Assembly: GCF_024347635.1 (NCBI RefSeq)
Contig: NZ_AP025510.1
Coordinates: 2,480,001-2,544,000 of the forward strand
Direction: 5' to 3'
DNA length: 64,000 bases
Origin: Vibrio tasmaniensis
GTDB taxonomy: Bacteria > Pseudomonadota > Gammaproteobacteria > Enterobacterales > Vibrionaceae
Part shown: positions 63,061 through 64,000 of the stretch, piece after piece
Layout: each line of letters starts with the position of its first letter
Position numbering within the stretch: the stretch's first letter is position 1
Notes under the pieces: generated by a model
Database searches by the model: none
Seen by the model: the letters and a program-made list of their open reading frames with translations, nothing else
Told to the model about the DNA's origin: nothing
Position numbers and translations under genes: made by a program

Positions 63061-64000
63061 TTACTCCATATCACCCAACACATAATCTTCATCGCTACTG
63101 ACTACCGCGCCGTGCTTCAAGAAGTTCTTACCTAGGATCATGCTGTATTCGAAGCGAGAGCGATCTTGAAGGTTTACCCTCACCTCTTTCTCTAGGTCTC
63201 CAAGCTTCACCTTCATTTCAACGACAGGGCGAATGTTCACCTTCTCGCCTTTCTTGGCTTTAATACGCATCACATCAATCACAGGCTTAGTGAAATCTTG
63301 CTTATCGCCTTGTTTGTTTTTATAGGTGAAACTCACCATGTCTTGGCCGTCTTTCTTAAATCGTTTGATGTTCACCGCGTTCATTGAGCTTACATCTGCG
63401 CCAGTATCCAACTTGGCCGGGAACTTCATGCCGTTGACTTCAACAACTTCTATATGCCCCACTTTAAACAAAGGCTCCGATTTCAAAAGATAATCAGATC
63501 GAGTATTCACATATACTCCATCTTTCGCCATCTTCTTACCTAAAATGAAGTAGGCCTCTTTCTCATTACTGTTAAGTACATCGATAGCAAACTCTTGTTG
63601 GCGAACTTTACCAGCGCCCAAAAACTCACCACTTACCACCGGACGAGTATCATCACCGACCTTAAGCTTCTTAATAATTGGCTTTGTTATCTTCTGCTTC
63701 TCACCATTTACATCTGTAAGATAAAATTCAACAAAAGCATCTTTGCCTTTACCTGTCATTTCAAAACTGTCGACCTTCAACAAAGGCGTGTTGACAGTAA
63801 ATGAAGCAACAGCCTTCATAGGGAAACCATCTAATGTGATATCTTCTTCCGGTGAGATAATTAGTGGCTCAGTCTTTTTCGCAACCTCGCTGAAATTCTC
63901 AGATCCTTCAGAAAGAATATTTTCAGCGTTGGTATCAATCATGAAAAATTCGCTTGCTGTATCGGTGCCCAATCTGAGCTGTGAGCTGCTATTCGAACGG
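63061..64000 (-). CDS. RimK-associated/retropepsin-like protein (partial)
   Basis: Protein of at least 313 aa, open to the right edge; the true start lies outside. The C-terminal half is a retropepsin-like domain of the 'ATP-dependent zinc protease' family (COG4067-like), with the catalytic Asp in FPAKLDTGADVSSMNAVNI and the later SMILGKNFLKHGAVV. The N-terminal half appears to be a second copy (PIIKKLKVGDDTRPVV and AYFILGKKMAKDGVYV match PVIDVMRIKAKK...IRPVV and SMILGKNFLKHGAVV), but its DTGAD is replaced by ASFTVNTPLLKV, so it would be inactive. Function is unknown; no ligase gene is visible next to it. Confidence 0.75.
   Translation of the reverse strand, partial: RSNSSSQLRLGTDTASEFFMIDTNAENILSEGSENFSEVAKKTEPLIISPEEDITLDGFPMKAVASFTVNTPLLKVDSFEMTGKGKDAFVEFYLTDVNGEKQKITKPIIKKLKVGDDTRPVVSGEFLGAGKVRQQEFAIDVLNSNEKEAYFILGKKMAKDGVYVNTRSDYLLKSEPLFKVGHIEVVEVNGMKFPAKLDTGADVSSMNAVNIKRFKKDGQDMVSFTYKNKQGDKQDFTKPVIDVMRIKAKKGEKVNIRPVVEMKVKLGDLEKEVRVNLQDRSRFEYSMILGKNFLKHGAVVSSDEDYVLGDME

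Noticed and set aside
1..64000. CRISPR arrays, rRNA or tRNA genes, insertion sequences
   Set aside because: No regularly spaced identical repeats with unique spacers, no rRNA, no tRNA other than the tmRNA tRNA-like ends, and no transposase were found.

Overview
The window reads as a chromosomal segment of a marine Vibrio, most like the Splendidus or Harveyi side of the genus. The reasons are the Na+-translocating NADH:quinone reductase genes (nqrA, nqrB), an OmpK-type porin, a tmRNA tag reading ANDENYALAA, a DUF2850 protein beside argA, and gene orders typical of Vibrionaceae. Nearly all of it is core genome. The accessory pieces are few: a short AT-rich Cys-rich gene between dapD and purL, a hipBA toxin-antitoxin module next to the tmRNA gene, and a MITE-like inverted-repeat element.

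Layout. 1-2.5 kb: nqrB (cut by the window edge) and nqrA. 3-8.7 kb: bolA, rlmG, yajG, a periplasmic cyclophilin, ampG and a DUF4397 lipoprotein. 9.2-11.1 kb: ompK behind a CRP-like site, then panE. 11.2-15 kb: the CSD sulfur-transfer set (csdA, csdE, tcdA) and mltA. 15.1-17.7 kb: a MITE-like repeat, a DUF2850 protein, argA and a small ORF. 17.8-27.6 kb: recD, recB and recC on the minus strand. 27.7-30.2 kb: a TDT-family transporter with a divergent LysR regulator, then yebG behind a LexA box. 30.35-32.3 kb: a fluoride-type (crcB motif) riboswitch leader in front of a NifU/IscU-like protein and a GGGtGRT protein. 32.5-41 kb: marC, dapD, the Cys-rich protein, purL with a PurR box, and mltF. 41.3-45.3 kb: a small basic ORF, tadA, a CorC/HlyC-type membrane protein and an AbgT-family transporter. 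45.6-49 kb: type IV minor pilin genes pilV, pilX, pilW, fimT and divergent pilE. 49.2-55.1 kb: dnaJ, dnaK with a sigma-32-like promoter, a DAACS symporter with unusual binding-site residues, and grpE. 55.2-60.6 kb: nadK, recN behind three LexA boxes, bamE, ratA-ratB, smpB and the tmRNA gene ssrA. 60.6-64 kb: hipBA behind an array of 49-bp repeats, and a retropepsin-like protein cut by the window end.

How the genes work together. Several groups form functional units: the RecBCD recombinase with SOS-controlled recN and yebG; the KJE chaperones (grpE, dnaK, dnaJ); trans-translation (smpB and ssrA side by side); cell-wall turnover (mltA, mltF, ampG); and CsdA-CsdE-TcdA, which supplies sulfur and makes cyclic t6A in tRNA.

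The least explained unit is the putatively fluoride-controlled NifU-like/GGGtGRT operon. Its leader holds a recognisable aptamer, then about 130 nt of further predicted structure, then a 10-bp hairpin that covers the translation start region. Other points worth attention are the hipBA operator array, the DAACS symporter whose substrate-contacting Arg is replaced by Cys, and the tandem retropepsin-like protein whose first copy has lost its catalytic motif. All functions are inferred from sequence reading; no database search was run.
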